Shown here in pieces: positions 1-10,915 of a stretch of 45,515 nucleotides of DNA. The notes below the pieces were generated by a model, which worked only from the letters and a program-made list of their open reading frames with translations, was not told the origin of the DNA and did not search any database. Position 1 is the first letter of the stretch, and every line of letters begins with the position of its first letter. This DNA is from an uncultured Oscillospiraceae bacterium (GTDB lineage Bacteria > Bacillota > Clostridia > Oscillospirales > Ruminococcaceae), in assembly GCA_934539585.1 (NCBI GenBank), contig CAKTCT010000020.1, positions 1-45,515 of the forward strand. The letters run 5' to 3'. Position numbers and translations under genes: made by a program.

Positions 1-34
1 GCTGAGCTACATGGACATTTATCAAAATATTAAG

Positions 35-108
35 TTTTATGCAAGATTTAGACTCGAACCATCTACCGCTTAGGAGGCGTGTGCTCTATCCAGCTGAGCT
101 ATATGGAC
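35..108 (-). pseudogene. tRNA-Arg(CCT)-like degenerate copy, type 1
   Basis: Minus-strand sequence begins GTCCATA, with a good D-arm and loop CTCCTAA. The T-loop GTTCGAGT is present but the T stem and acceptor 3' strand do not pair. It is the closest of the copies to tRNA length. A further truncated 5' end (GTCCATGTAGCTCAGC) starts at position 16 and runs off the window. Confidence 0.6.
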
Positions 109-128
109 GTGTCTGATATATGATTATA

Positions 129-232
129 GCCCGATCAAAGTCGAACTGCAATCCCTTATTTAGTTTTTTTGAGGTGGCCGTTGTAACGCAACCTTAGGAG
201 GCGACCGCTCTATCCAACTGAGCTACGGGGGC
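129..232 (-). pseudogene. tRNA-Arg(CCT)-like degenerate copy, type 2
   Basis: The minus-strand 5' half (GCCCCCG acceptor strand, D-arm, anticodon loop CTCCTAA) looks like an ordinary bacterial tRNA-Arg(CCT). After the loop it runs into the same GTTACAACGGCC-containing segment as the copy at 346-444. Only the outer four acceptor pairs can form. Length is about 104 nt. It is a hybrid of tRNA 5' half and non-tRNA 3' part. Confidence 0.65.
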
Positions 233-256
233 TTATACAGAAAATATTCAATTTTA

Positions 257-325
257 CAGGGCTCCAGGATTCGAACGATTCGATTTTTAGGAGGCGTGTG
301 CTCTATCCAACTGAGCTACTGAGAC
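257..325 (-). pseudogene. tRNA-Arg(CCT)-like degenerate copy, type 1
   Basis: Minus-strand sequence begins GTCTCAG, with an intact-looking D-arm and the loop CTCCTAA (anticodon CCT). The 3' anticodon strand and the T stem do not pair; a GTTCGAAT T-loop remains. The AT-rich flank after the copy (AATATTTT) matches that of the copy at 35-108. Confidence 0.6.
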
Positions 326-345
326 ATGGCTGGTTTTATGACTAA

Positions 346-444
346 GCCCGAAGAAACTCGAACTTGAATCCTGTATGAAGTTTTTCCAAGGCGGCCGTTG
401 TAACGAATCCTTAGAAGGGATCCTCTATCCAACTGCGCTGCGGA
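346..444 (-). pseudogene. tRNA-Arg(TCT)-like degenerate copy, type 2
   Basis: Minus-strand sequence begins TCCGCAG and has a D-arm, then a well-paired anticodon stem (GATCC with GGATT) around the loop CTTCTAA, which reads anticodon TCT. Instead of a normal variable and T arm, a stretch containing GTTACAACGGCC follows, then a GTTCGAG T-loop remnant and a 3' end TCGGGC that does not match the acceptor strand. The total of about 99 nt is too long for a class I tRNA, so it is probably not a working tRNA. Confidence 0.6.
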
Positions 445-712
445 AATATACACTGCAGCAACAAAAATGGACTTCCCCAAGCCCATCTCAAGGCTTATTT
501 TTCATTATACCGAAAAGCACGCAAAAAATCAAGTGCCCGCCGCAATTTTCATCCCCACCGGATGATGTCTTTCGGACACCGCCTTCCTTCGTTCACAATT
601 CTTTTACAATTTTTCTTGCATCAATTCACCGCTCGACAAACACTATTGGTGTAGCCGCGCCTCAATTGCGGCCGCGGTTCATCTCATTTTTGAAAAAGAA
701 AGGAATTTTCTC

Positions 713-1315
713 ATGAAAAAAATTCTCGCCATTCTTCTGGCTGCACTGATGGCTTCCGCCGCCCTGGTTTCCTGCGGAACCAAGGGAAACGACAATGGAT
801 CTGCACCCGGCGTATCCAGCGGAGCCAGCACTGAAAAAGAAAGCACCGCCACCGCCGAGGAGGTCTTTGACGCCATCAACAAGGCTTTCGATGAAAAGTA
901 TAACGAAGGCGGTGCCATCCTCAACTTCCCCGAATCCATTGACGCCGAGGTCCTGAAGGAAAAATTCGGCATCACCGCCGAAATGGCAGAAAGCTTTAAG
1001 GGCGAAATCGCCGGCGTGATGACCAACTGCGATATGCTCGTTGTGGTCAAGGCCAAGGACGGCAAGATTGAGGACGTGAAGGCGGCTTTGGAAGCTGCCA
1101 AGGCCGATCAGGCACAGCAGTTTGAATTCTACCCCGTCATGGGCAACGACGTCCGCATCGAGGCTTCCAAGGTCGTAACCAACGGCAACTACGCCGCTCT
1201 GCTCATGGTGGGCGTCCTTACGGACGACAACGAGGATGATCCCGACTTCACCGAGGACGTGCAGATGGCCGAGGATGCCTTCAACGCCGCCATTGAGGCC
1301 GGCAAAGGCAACTGA
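713..1315 (+). CDS. DUF4358-like lipoprotein
   Basis: A 200-residue secreted lipoprotein. Residues 1-20 form a signal peptide with a lipobox ending in Cys21 (ALVSC), followed by a Ser/Thr-rich linker (about 22-48). The rest has the look of the DUF4358 family of Clostridia: a negatively charged alpha/beta domain with a central hydrophobic strand (MLVVVKA) and a second one near residue 165 (YAALLMVGV). The biochemical role of this family is unknown. The start ATG follows AAAGAAAGG at normal distance. A strong terminator follows at 1384-1418, so it is probably a monocistron. In my recollection such genes often sit beside MBOAT and DHHW genes, as here, which suggests but does not show a shared cell-surface function. 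Confidence 0.7.
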   Translation: MKKILAILLAALMASAALVSCGTKGNDNGSAPGVSSGASTEKESTATAEEVFDAINKAFDEKYNEGGAILNFPESIDAEVLKEKFGITAEMAESFKGEIAGVMTNCDMLVVVKAKDGKIEDVKAALEAAKADQAQQFEFYPVMGNDVRIEASKVVTNGNYAALLMVGVLTDDNEDDPDFTEDVQMAEDAFNAAIEAGKGN

Positions 1316-1383
1316 CCCATCCTTCTTCGCCGCGACAGGACCAAACAGGCCGCGCGGCCCCGCAGCTATTTCCGGGCGTTTGC

Positions 1384-1418
1384 AAAAGGCGTAAGGCTCT
1401 CTTACGCCTTTTGTTTTT
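1384..1418 (+). terminator. Rho-independent terminator after the DUF4358-like gene
   Basis: A perfect 12-bp stem (AAAAGGCGTAAG with CTTACGCCTTTT) around a 5-nt loop, followed by GTTTTT. The stem's own A-rich start makes it usable in both directions. Confidence 0.9.
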
Positions 1419-1502
1419 GACTGTCCCCGGAAAAAAATTCCAACTCAGATTTCCGAAAAAACGCATATCCTAATCCTATGCTTTTCAGAAGGAGGGTCTC
1501 CC

Positions 1503-2882
1503 TTGGTTTTCAGCAGTCTGCTGTTTCTGTTCCGCTTTCTCCCGGCGGCGCTGCTCCTTTACTATATCAGTCCCAAAAAGCTCAGGAACCTGACCCTACT
1601 GGTCCTCAGCCTGTTTTTCTACGCCTGGGGCGAGCCACGGTACATTTGGATCATGGTCGTTTCCATTCTGACGGACTACGGGTGCGGCCAGGGCATCAAG
1701 CGGTTAGGGGCAAAAAAGGGGTGGAAAAGGTTCTTCCTGGGTGTGTCTTTGGTCATCAACCTGGGGCTGCTTTTTTCCTTTAAATACGCCGGATTTTTCG
1801 CCCGGAACCTCAACGGGATTTTCGGGCTGTCGCTGCCGATCCCAGACTGGAGCCTCCCCTTGGGCATCAGTTTCTACACCTTCCAAACCATGAGCTACAC
1901 CATCGACGTCTACCGGGGCAAGGTCGAGGCCGAGGACAATTTCATCACCTTCGGAGCCTTTGTGGTCCTTTTCCCCCAGCTCATTGCCGGGCCCATTGTC
2001 AAGTACGCCGACATCTCCCGGGAGCTGAAGGAACGCCGGGTCCGGCTGCCCCAGATCGAGGACGGCATCCGGCTGTTCATCATGGGGATGGGCAGCAAGG
2101 TCCTTCTGGCCAACAACATCGGCGCCCTTTGGAACGAGACCGAGGCCCTGGGCGCCGCCGGAATCTCCACCCCCATGGCCTGGCTGGGGGCGCTGGCCTA
2201 CGCCTTCCAGATCTACTTCGACTTTTCCGGCTACTCCCTGATGGCCATTGGGCTGGGAAAGATGCTGGGGTTCGATTTTCCCCAGAACTTCAACTACCCC
2301 TACGTTTCCCGGAGCATTACCGAGTTCTGGCGGCGGTGGCATATGACCCTCAGTTCCTGGTTCCGGGAGTATGTCTACATTCCCCTGGGAGGTAACCGGG
2401 TGAAGCCCCTGCGGATGTACTTCAACCTTTTCGTCGTCTGGGCATGCACCGGATTTTGGCACGGAGCCAGCTGGAACTTCCTCCTGTGGGGCCTGTTCTT
2501 CTTCGTGGTGCTGGTTCTGGAAAAGCGATTTTTGCTGCCCCATCTGGAGCAGCATAAGGTCCTTTCCCGGGTGTATGTGGCGGTTCTGCTCCTGCTTAGC
2601 TGGATGCTCTTTGCCATTACGGACTTTTCCGCTCTGGGGGCCTATTTCCGGCGGATGTTCTCCCTGACCGGCGGCACCGACTGGATCTACTGCCTGCGGA
2701 ACTACGGCGTGACCCTGCTTCTCTGCGGGTTCTTCTCCACGCCGGTGCTGAAAGGCTTCTACGAAAAGCGGCTGGCCGGGAAAAAGGTCCTTACCGCCGT
2801 TCTGCTGGGCGGGGTGCTGGTCATGTCCGTGGCCTATCTGGTGGACGCCAGCTACAATCCCTTCCTCTACTTCCGGTTCTGA
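1503..2882 (+). CDS. MBOAT (AlgI-like) O-acyltransferase
   Basis: A 459-residue polytopic membrane protein of the MBOAT family, closest in type to AlgI, PatA and DltB, which move acyl groups (usually acetyl) across the membrane for transfer to extracellular polymers. The family motifs are clear: FWRRWHMTLSSWFREYVY with His280, and TGFWHGASWNF with the invariant catalytic His320 (AlgI His322). Length fits the family. The start is a TTG at 1503, six bases after GGAGGG; no better ATG exists upstream. The DHHW partner follows 21 bp downstream with its own strong ribosome binding site, so the two form an operon. By analogy with AlgI-AlgX this pair would acetylate a surface glycan; the acceptor is not visible here. 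Confidence 0.93.
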   Translation: MVFSSLLFLFRFLPAALLLYYISPKKLRNLTLLVLSLFFYAWGEPRYIWIMVVSILTDYGCGQGIKRLGAKKGWKRFFLGVSLVINLGLLFSFKYAGFFARNLNGIFGLSLPIPDWSLPLGISFYTFQTMSYTIDVYRGKVEAEDNFITFGAFVVLFPQLIAGPIVKYADISRELKERRVRLPQIEDGIRLFIMGMGSKVLLANNIGALWNETEALGAAGISTPMAWLGALAYAFQIYFDFSGYSLMAIGLGKMLGFDFPQNFNYPYVSRSITEFWRRWHMTLSSWFREYVYIPLGGNRVKPLRMYFNLFVVWACTGFWHGASWNFLLWGLFFFVVLVLEKRFLLPHLEQHKVLSRVYVAVLLLLSWMLFAITDFSALGAYFRRMFSLTGGTDWIYCLRNYGVTLLLCGFFSTPVLKGFYEKRLAGKKVLTAVLLGGVLVMSVAYLVDASYNPFLYFRF

Positions 2883-2903
2883 CCGGGGAAAGGAGCGACT
2901 TCC

Positions 2904-4019
2904 ATGTCCAAGCTGAAAAATCTTCTGCGATATCCCCTGGTGTGGCTGTTCGGGGCGTTCCTTTTGGGGGCCACTCTGGCGGACCTGCTGACTCCGGCCA
3001 AGTCCTTTTCGGACTTTGAAAACCGGTATTTGAAGCAGCGGCCCTCCCCCACCCTGAAAACCATTTTCGACGGCAGCTTTTCCCAAAATTACGAAAGCTA
3101 TCTAAACGACCAGTTCCTTTTCCGCAACGGGTGGATCACCCTGAAATCCTACGGGGAATCCGCGCTGCTGAAGGTGGAGAACAACGGCATCATCTACGGC
3201 AGGGACGGGCAGCTTTTTGAAAAGTATACGTCCTTCTCCCAGGCCCAGCTGGACAAGAATCTGGCCTATCTCCAGGCGTTTCTGGAAGGGCGGCAGGCCG
3301 TGGTGGCCGTGGTGCCCAGCGCTTACGAAATCTATCCGGAGAAGCTGCCCTTTGGCCTGAACCAGGTGGACCAGACTGCCCGGATCGCCGAAATCAACCA
3401 AAGTCTGGCCGACACGGCCCTGACCCTGGACCTGACCGCCGTTCTCACTGCCGCCAAGGACCAGGAGCTTTACTACCGCACCGACCACCACTGGACCACC
3501 GACGGGGCCTATCTGGCCTACGCGGCCTACTGCGCCGCCCGGGACCTGACCCCGGTGGACCGGGAGGACCTGGGGCTCCACCGGGTGCCGGATTTTTACG
3601 GCACCTACTTTAACAAGTGCAAAAACACCTCCATCCGGCCCGACACGCTGACCTGGTATGACGTTCCTCTGGCCTCTGTTACCGTAGACGGGCAGGAAAA
3701 GGACAAGTATCTGAACTGCGCCGCTTTGGAGACCCGGGACAAGTACAGCGCATTTCTCTGGGGGAACAACGGCGTCACCGTACTGAAAAGCCGGGAAACC
3801 GCTAACCCCTCCCGGCTGCTCGTCATCAAGGATTCCTTCGCCAACTGCCTGGCGCCCTTCCTCACCGCCAATTACGATGAGGTCTGGGTGGTAGATCTCC
3901 GCTCTCTCCCCACAGGAATGACGGCTCTGATGGAGGAAACCGCCTTTGACGATATCCTGATCCTCTACAACTTTGAAAATCTGACCGCAGATACGAATTT
4001 CTACCGCATCAATCGCTAA
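2904..4019 (+). CDS. DHHW-family (AlgX/SGNH-like) acyl-transfer partner of MBOAT
   Basis: A 371-residue protein anchored by one N-terminal membrane segment (about residues 10-29) with the remainder outside the cell. The hallmark DHHW motif is at residues 194-197 (YYRTDHHWTTDG), preceded by the family blocks FENRYLKQRP, DQFLFRNGW and NGIIYGRDGQL and followed by VIKDSFANC, whose Ser is the likely SGNH nucleophile. In AlgX/AlgJ-type proteins the Asp-His pair and this Ser transfer acetyl from the membrane acyltransferase to the polysaccharide. Start ATG follows GGAAAGGAG. Co-transcription with the upstream MBOAT gene is expected. No convincing terminator is seen before the clpB promoter. Confidence 0.88.
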   Translation: MSKLKNLLRYPLVWLFGAFLLGATLADLLTPAKSFSDFENRYLKQRPSPTLKTIFDGSFSQNYESYLNDQFLFRNGWITLKSYGESALLKVENNGIIYGRDGQLFEKYTSFSQAQLDKNLAYLQAFLEGRQAVVAVVPSAYEIYPEKLPFGLNQVDQTARIAEINQSLADTALTLDLTAVLTAAKDQELYYRTDHHWTTDGAYLAYAAYCAARDLTPVDREDLGLHRVPDFYGTYFNKCKNTSIRPDTLTWYDVPLASVTVDGQEKDKYLNCAALETRDKYSAFLWGNNGVTVLKSRETANPSRLLVIKDSFANCLAPFLTANYDEVWVVDLRSLPTGMTALMEETAFDDILILYNFENLTADTNFYRINR

Positions 4020-4087
4020 TCGCAAAAAATCAAATATTTCACAAAACACGCAAGCGTTTCAACGTAAATGTTTGTGTGTTTTGTGTA

Positions 4088-4116
4088 TTGACAGGAAGTT
4101 TTGGATGTTATAAAAT
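4088..4116 (+). promoter_or_regulatory. Sigma-A promoter of clpB
   Basis: TTGACA at 4088-4093, a 17-bp spacer, and TAAAAT at 4111-4116. It lies immediately upstream of the CIRCE operator, the typical arrangement for HrcA-repressed heat-shock genes. Confidence 0.85.
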
Positions 4117-4120
4117 AAAA

Positions 4121-4147
4121 TTAGCACTCTGGAGCATAGAGTGCTAA
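4121..4147 (+). promoter_or_regulatory. CIRCE operator (HrcA binding site)
   Basis: A perfect match to the CIRCE consensus: TTAGCACTC, nine bases, GAGTGCTAA. It covers the expected transcription start region of clpB, so HrcA should repress clpB until heat or unfolded protein titrates GroEL. Confidence 0.95.
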
Positions 4148-4188
4148 CACATGTAAAGCGCATCCACCCGAAACGGAGGGATTTTATC

Positions 4189-6801
<2,613 letters not shown>

Positions 6802-6879
6802 TCCGCCTTCCTGCGGCGGCCGCATAAACTGCGGTTCCCGCTTCATAATAAAAGCGAACCACAGAAAGGAGTCTTTTCA

Positions 6880-7092
6880 ATGTTCGGAAAACCCCAGGAG
6901 ACGCTGGTCATCCCGGTGGAAGGGATGCACTGCGCCCACTGCGCCGCCAGCGTGGAAAACGGCCTGAAAAAAGAGAAAGGCGTTTCCGACGCCAAGGTTT
7001 CTCTGGAAAACAAATCCGTCACCGTTACCGGCAAGGGGCTTGATGAGGCCCGGCTGAAAGCGGTAATCAACGGATTGGGCTTCCGGGCATGA
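6880..7092 (+). CDS. HMA-domain metallochaperone (CopZ-like)
   Basis: A 70-residue single heavy-metal-associated domain with the metal-binding motif GMHCAHC near residues 16-22 and the usual babbab pattern, ending in INGLGF. Such proteins carry Cu(I) to P-type ATPases or repressors. The start ATG follows AAAGGAG. No copper ATPase or CsoR gene is next to it, so it is an orphan here. A strong terminator follows at once. Length is normal for CopZ, but metal specificity cannot be read from the motif. Confidence 0.9.
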   Translation: MFGKPQETLVIPVEGMHCAHCAASVENGLKKEKGVSDAKVSLENKSVTVTGKGLDEARLKAVINGLGFRA

Positions 7093-7106
7093 TTTTTCGC
7101 ACACAG

Positions 7107-7147
7107 TTCCCCGTCAGGAGCATCTGCCTTCTGACGGGGAATTTTTT
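7107..7147 (+). terminator. Rho-independent terminator after the HMA gene
   Basis: An 11-bp perfect stem (TTCCCCGTCAG with CTGACGGGGAA), 13-nt loop, then TTTTTT. Confidence 0.93.
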
Positions 7148-7259
7148 GCGCAATTTTCGCATACAAATCCGCAAGAATTGCAGACAATTTCCCTGGGTTT
7201 TCCTTTATGACAGAGGTATCTGCCTGCAACGCTCAATGATTATGTAAAGGAGAACGCAC

Positions 7260-9108
7260 ATGCTGCTTACATGGAAAAATCTGGACCAGGAGCTGGCCTT
7301 CGGCGTGGACAACCTGAAGGAGCTGCTGCAATTCGAAAACGGCCCCGACGGCATCGAAATGACCGTTTCCAAAGGAGACGGGATTCAGGTCTCCCTGAAA
7401 GACGGGAAGGGCTCCATCGTTTACAAGGAAAAGTGCCACTTCTTCCGGGGACTGGGGCTCTTTATCGAAGCCGCCCGGGAAAAGGATGAATTTTTCATCG
7501 AGGAAACCCCGCGCTTTGAAGAACTGGGCGTTATGCTGGACGAATCCCGGGGCGGCGTGGACACAGTGGATGCCATCAAGCGGTACATCAACTGCATGGC
7601 GGTCATGGGGCTCAATATGCTCATGCTTTACACCGAAGACACCTTCAAACTGGAAAACTACCCCATGTTCGGCTTCATGCGGGGGCCGGTACACCCAGGA
7701 GGAGCTGAAAGCCTGCGACGATTACGCCTATGCCATGGGCGTGGAGCTGGTGGCCTGCATCGAGACCTGCGGCCACATGGAGCAATATCTGCGCTGGGGC
7801 ACGGACCCGGAGATTATGGACTCCTACTGGACCCTTCTGGCCGGCAGCGAAGCGACCTACAAGCTGCTGGACGAAATGATCCGCACCATTACCGCTCCCC
7901 TGCGGTCCAAGAAGATCAACATCGGTCTGGACGAGTGCTTCTATCTGGGACAGGGCGGCTACATGGGACGGCACGGCTATCGGGACGGCATCGACGTCTT
8001 TTCCGAGCATGTCCGCCGGGTTGTGGAGATCACCGACAAATACGGTCTGGAGCCCATGATGTGGACCGACACTCTGACCGCCCTGACCTGCAACGGCATC
8101 TGCATTGAGGGCGCTCCCTTTGACGAGGACGCGGAGATTTCGCCCCGGCTGCTGGAACAGATCCCTCAAAAGGTGAATTTTGTCGCCTGGAATTACGTCG
8201 GCGATAAGGTCAACGAAGAAAAAATCCTACGGCAGCAGATGGCTACCGGGCGGGATGTTTATCTTGCCGGCGGCACCTGGACTTGGGAAGGGCATACCTG
8301 CGAAAATTATTGGAGCCTGCGCAACTCCCGGTATTCTTTACAGGACTGCAAGCGCATCGGCCTGAAGAAGTATTTCACCACGGTCTGGAGCAGCAACGGC
8401 TGTGAGACGGATCACTTTGCCAGCCTTTTGTCTCTGCAGCAGACGGCAGAGGAAGGATATCGGGATACCGTGTCCGACGAGGAGCTGAAAAAGCGCTTTG
8501 AATTCTGCACCGGCGGGAACTTTGACATCCTCATGCGCGCCAGCGAATTCAACCACGCTGCCGACGCGGCCAAAGACTTTTTTATGGGCAAAAAGTTCCT
8601 GTGGCAGGATATTCTCCAGGGCAGCGCAGACAGCTATCTGCTGGAGCACCCCATGAGCGGACGTTATCGCGCTCTTTGCGACTATGTCCGGGAGAATTCC
8701 AGCGAGGCGGACCGCTGGAAAAACTACCACGAATTTCTCATTGCGCTCTTTGACGTCACGGCCAAGAAGTGCTACATTGCCGAAAACCTGAAGCCGGCCT
8801 ATGACCGGGGGGACCGGGAATTCCTGCAGAAATGCGTGTCGGAATATCTTCCCGAGCTCTCCGAAGCGGTGGGAATCCTTTGGAATCTTCACAAACGCCA
8901 GTGGTTCTCGGACCGGAAGGCTTTCGGCTGGGAGATGCACGACGTCCGTTACAGCGGGATTCAGGCGCGGTGCAGAACTGCCATGGAACGGATCGGCCAG
9001 TATCTGAACGGGCAGCTCTCTGAATTGGAGGAATTAGCGGAGGACCGCACGGACTACATGAAGGGCAGTTGGTATGACCAGATCGCGTCCACCATGGGGC
9101 GGATGTAA
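7260..9108 (+). pseudogene. GH20-like beta-N-acetylhexosaminidase, frameshifted
   Basis: Two overlapping reading frames together give one GH20-type protein of about 615 residues. The first frame starts at ATG 7260 after AAAGGAG and reads through the small N-terminal domain to FGFMRG; the second resumes RYTQEELK and runs to 9108. The break is one extra base within 7680-7687 (GGGGGCC run). The expected family sequence at this point is a continuous FGxxRGRYTxEEL. After correction the catalytic Asp-Glu pair of GH20 is at about residues 224-225 (IGLDECF). No signal peptide is present, so the enzyme would act on imported oligosaccharides in the cytoplasm. The rest of the frame is intact over more than 1400 bases, so the break is recent, a phase-variable slip, or a sequencing error. 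Confidence 0.85.
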
Positions 9109-9130
9109 GCCGACCACTATAAACGCACAA

Positions 9131-9165
9131 ATCCCCGGCGGGAGCACGCAGCTCCCGCCGGGGAT
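9131..9165. terminator. Terminator hairpin between convergent genes
   Basis: A perfect 14-bp GC-rich stem (ATCCCCGGCGGGAG with its complement) around a 7-nt loop, placed between the ends of the GH20-like gene (plus) and the solute-binding gene (minus). T runs are short on both sides, so efficiency is uncertain. Confidence 0.75.
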
Positions 9166-9197
9166 TCTGTTTATCCGGTGATGTTCGGATGGGGCTT

Positions 9198-10847
9198 TCA
9201 GCCCAGGTCGGCCAGGTAACGATCGTAGGCGTCCTGGTAGATGGCGACTGCGTCGCTGATGCCCATTTTCTCGATCTGGGAGACGTAGCTGCTCCAGGCG
9301 TCGTCGGTAATGCCGTTGAGGACGAAGCTGGCGTAGCTCTCGCTGACGTAAGTGGAAATGTCGGTGTACACCTCGGCGAACCGGCTGGAATCCTCGCTGG
9401 AAAGGGTGAAGTAGTTGGAGGGGAAGACGCTGACCGCGTAGGGCAGCAGCTTGTCCCGGGTGCCCTCACCCTTGCAGAGCAGGCCCAGAGAAGAACTGTT
9501 CAGACTGGTGAAGATGCAGTTGAAGGCGTTGCTCAGGCCGTACTGGGCCAGATAGTTGGTGGCCGCGCCGTCGTAGTCCGCGGGGACGTTGATGGTGTAG
9601 GTCTGGTGGGTATCATCGTCGTAGTCCCAGTCGGTGCCCTTGACGCCCAGCCACATGCTGATGGAGGAAACGCCGTCGGCAATGGGGTTATCTTCCGGAG
9701 CATAGAGGGCGTCCACCCATTTCAGGAGGGTCTCCACGTCCTTGCAGTCGGAGGAGATCATGGAAGGCGTCAGCCGGGAGTTGTAGGCCTTGCCGTACTT
9801 CTGGGTAGAGGAGTACTGGGAGGTCAGAGGGGCCAGCATATCCACGTCGTAGTTGCCGCTGGCGAAGTTATCGGCGGTGTACATGGTGCCGTAGGTGGTC
9901 ATGGCGCAGTGGTTGCCCACGATCAGGGGCTTGGTGTTGGTGCCGTCCTCAGAGAAGACCTCCTGATAGAAGCCGCCGGAGGTGTACAGCTCGTGGAGGT
10001 ACTCCAGGTAGTGACGGTACTGGTCGCTGATGCGGTTAAAGGTGACGGTCTTGCCGTCGGTGGTGCCGAAGTCCAGATCCACAGCATCGCCGAAGGCCGG
10101 GAACAGCAACGTATCCAGGTGGCCGCTCATTGCCCACGTGTTATAGGGCATCAGGGCAACGAAATCCGGGTCCTTGGCGCTGTAATAGGTCTGCAAGGTC
10201 TTGACGGCTTCCAGGAGCTCGTCGGTGGTTTTGGGCTCGCTGACGCCGGCTTCCTCAAACATATCGGTGCGGTAGAAGAGGGTGCCGTTGAAGGCGGTCA
10301 GGGTCTCCAGATAGCCGGGAAGGCCGTACATGCTGCCGTCCTCGTTGGAAACGGCCAGCCGGGACTCCGGATACTCCTCAAAGAGGGCGGAGAGATTGGG
10401 CATGATGTTCAGGTACTTGCTGTAATCCACCAGCTTTCCGGCGCCGCCGTACTGGGCCATGGTGGTCTTGTCCACGCCGGAGAGCCAGAGGTTGAAAGTC
10501 ATATCCGGCAGGCTGTCGCCGGCCATGGCAACGCCGATCTGGGTGTCCCAGTCGGACCAGTACTGCCACTCGATGTTGACGTTGGTGGCTTCAGCGTAGG
10601 CTTTGTACCACAGGGTGTCCGCCATGTTTTCCGTGGTGGTGGCGGCGGTGAAGGTCACAGGCTCGCTGACGATGGGGAAGGTGGGGGTGTAGTCCTCCGC
10701 GGCCTGGGAAGCCGGGGTGGAGCTGGCTTCCTTGGAGGAATCGCCGGAGGAAGCGGGGGTGGAACTGCTGCCGCCGTTTCCGCATCCGCCCAGAACCGAC
10801 AGGCTGAGGACCGCGGCAAAGACTGCCGCAAGGATTCTTTTGCTCAT
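9198..10847 (-). CDS. Sugar ABC transporter solute-binding lipoprotein (importer 1)
   Basis: A 549-residue extracellular solute-binding protein of the LplA-like family 1 type that captures oligosaccharides for a CUT1 importer. A signal peptide and lipobox (SVLGGC) are followed by a Ser/Thr/Gly-rich linker. The ATG at 10847 is chosen because AAAGGAG precedes it; the frame stays open 21 codons further up without a ribosome binding site. It is the third gene after two permeases (12778 to 10916), 68 bp downstream of the second. No ATPase gene is nearby, so a shared MsmK-like ATPase elsewhere is expected. The ligand cannot be read from sequence; context favours HexNAc-containing glycans. Confidence 0.92.
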   Translation of the reverse strand: MSKRILAAVFAAVLSLSVLGGCGNGGSSSTPASSGDSSKEASSTPASQAAEDYTPTFPIVSEPVTFTAATTTENMADTLWYKAYAEATNVNIEWQYWSDWDTQIGVAMAGDSLPDMTFNLWLSGVDKTTMAQYGGAGKLVDYSKYLNIMPNLSALFEEYPESRLAVSNEDGSMYGLPGYLETLTAFNGTLFYRTDMFEEAGVSEPKTTDELLEAVKTLQTYYSAKDPDFVALMPYNTWAMSGHLDTLLFPAFGDAVDLDFGTTDGKTVTFNRISDQYRHYLEYLHELYTSGGFYQEVFSEDGTNTKPLIVGNHCAMTTYGTMYTADNFASGNYDVDMLAPLTSQYSSTQKYGKAYNSRLTPSMISSDCKDVETLLKWVDALYAPEDNPIADGVSSISMWLGVKGTDWDYDDDTHQTYTINVPADYDGAATNYLAQYGLSNAFNCIFTSLNSSSLGLLCKGEGTRDKLLPYAVSVFPSNYFTLSSEDSSRFAEVYTDISTYVSESYASFVLNGITDDAWSSYVSQIEKMGISDAVAIYQDAYDRYLADLG

Positions 10848-10915
10848 GTGAAACGCTCCTTTCAATTTGCCATAGGATGGATAAACGGGCCCGCGCCCGC
10901 AGGAAACCAATGAAA

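Larger units (their letters stand above)
1..444 (-). repeat. Tandem array of degenerate tRNA-Arg-like units
   Basis: Read on the minus strand, five tRNA-like 5' ends begin at 444, 325, 232, 108 and 16, the last cut by the window edge. Spacings are 119, 93, 124 and 92 nt, so the repeating unit is a dimer of about 212-216 nt. Each complete copy keeps a recognisable D-arm (AGCTCAGTTGGATAGAGC or close) and an Arg anticodon loop (CTCCTAA, or CTTCTAA in the copy at 444), but the 3' half does not pair with the 5' acceptor strand. Copies at 444 and 232 share one type of 3' part; copies at 325 and 108 share another, including AT-rich flanks. The array probably continues left of the window. Confidence 0.75.

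Noticed and set aside
1..444. CRISPR array or set of functional tRNA genes
   Set aside because: The repeats are long, diverged and tRNA-derived, with no constant short repeat or unique spacers. No copy forms a complete cloverleaf by hand pairing.
375..716. Open frame of 113 codons at the left end
   Set aside because: It runs through the tRNA-like copy and intergenic DNA, has no ribosome binding site and overlaps the start of the lipoprotein gene.
9189..10913. Long open frames opposite the minus- or plus-strand genes (also near 13595-16528, 16616-19120, 20068-21777, 22220-23515, 33210-35156, 35537-37105)
   Set aside because: They are antisense to genes with clear domains, have low-complexity Gly/Val/His-rich translations and lack ribosome binding sites. 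They follow from high GC content.
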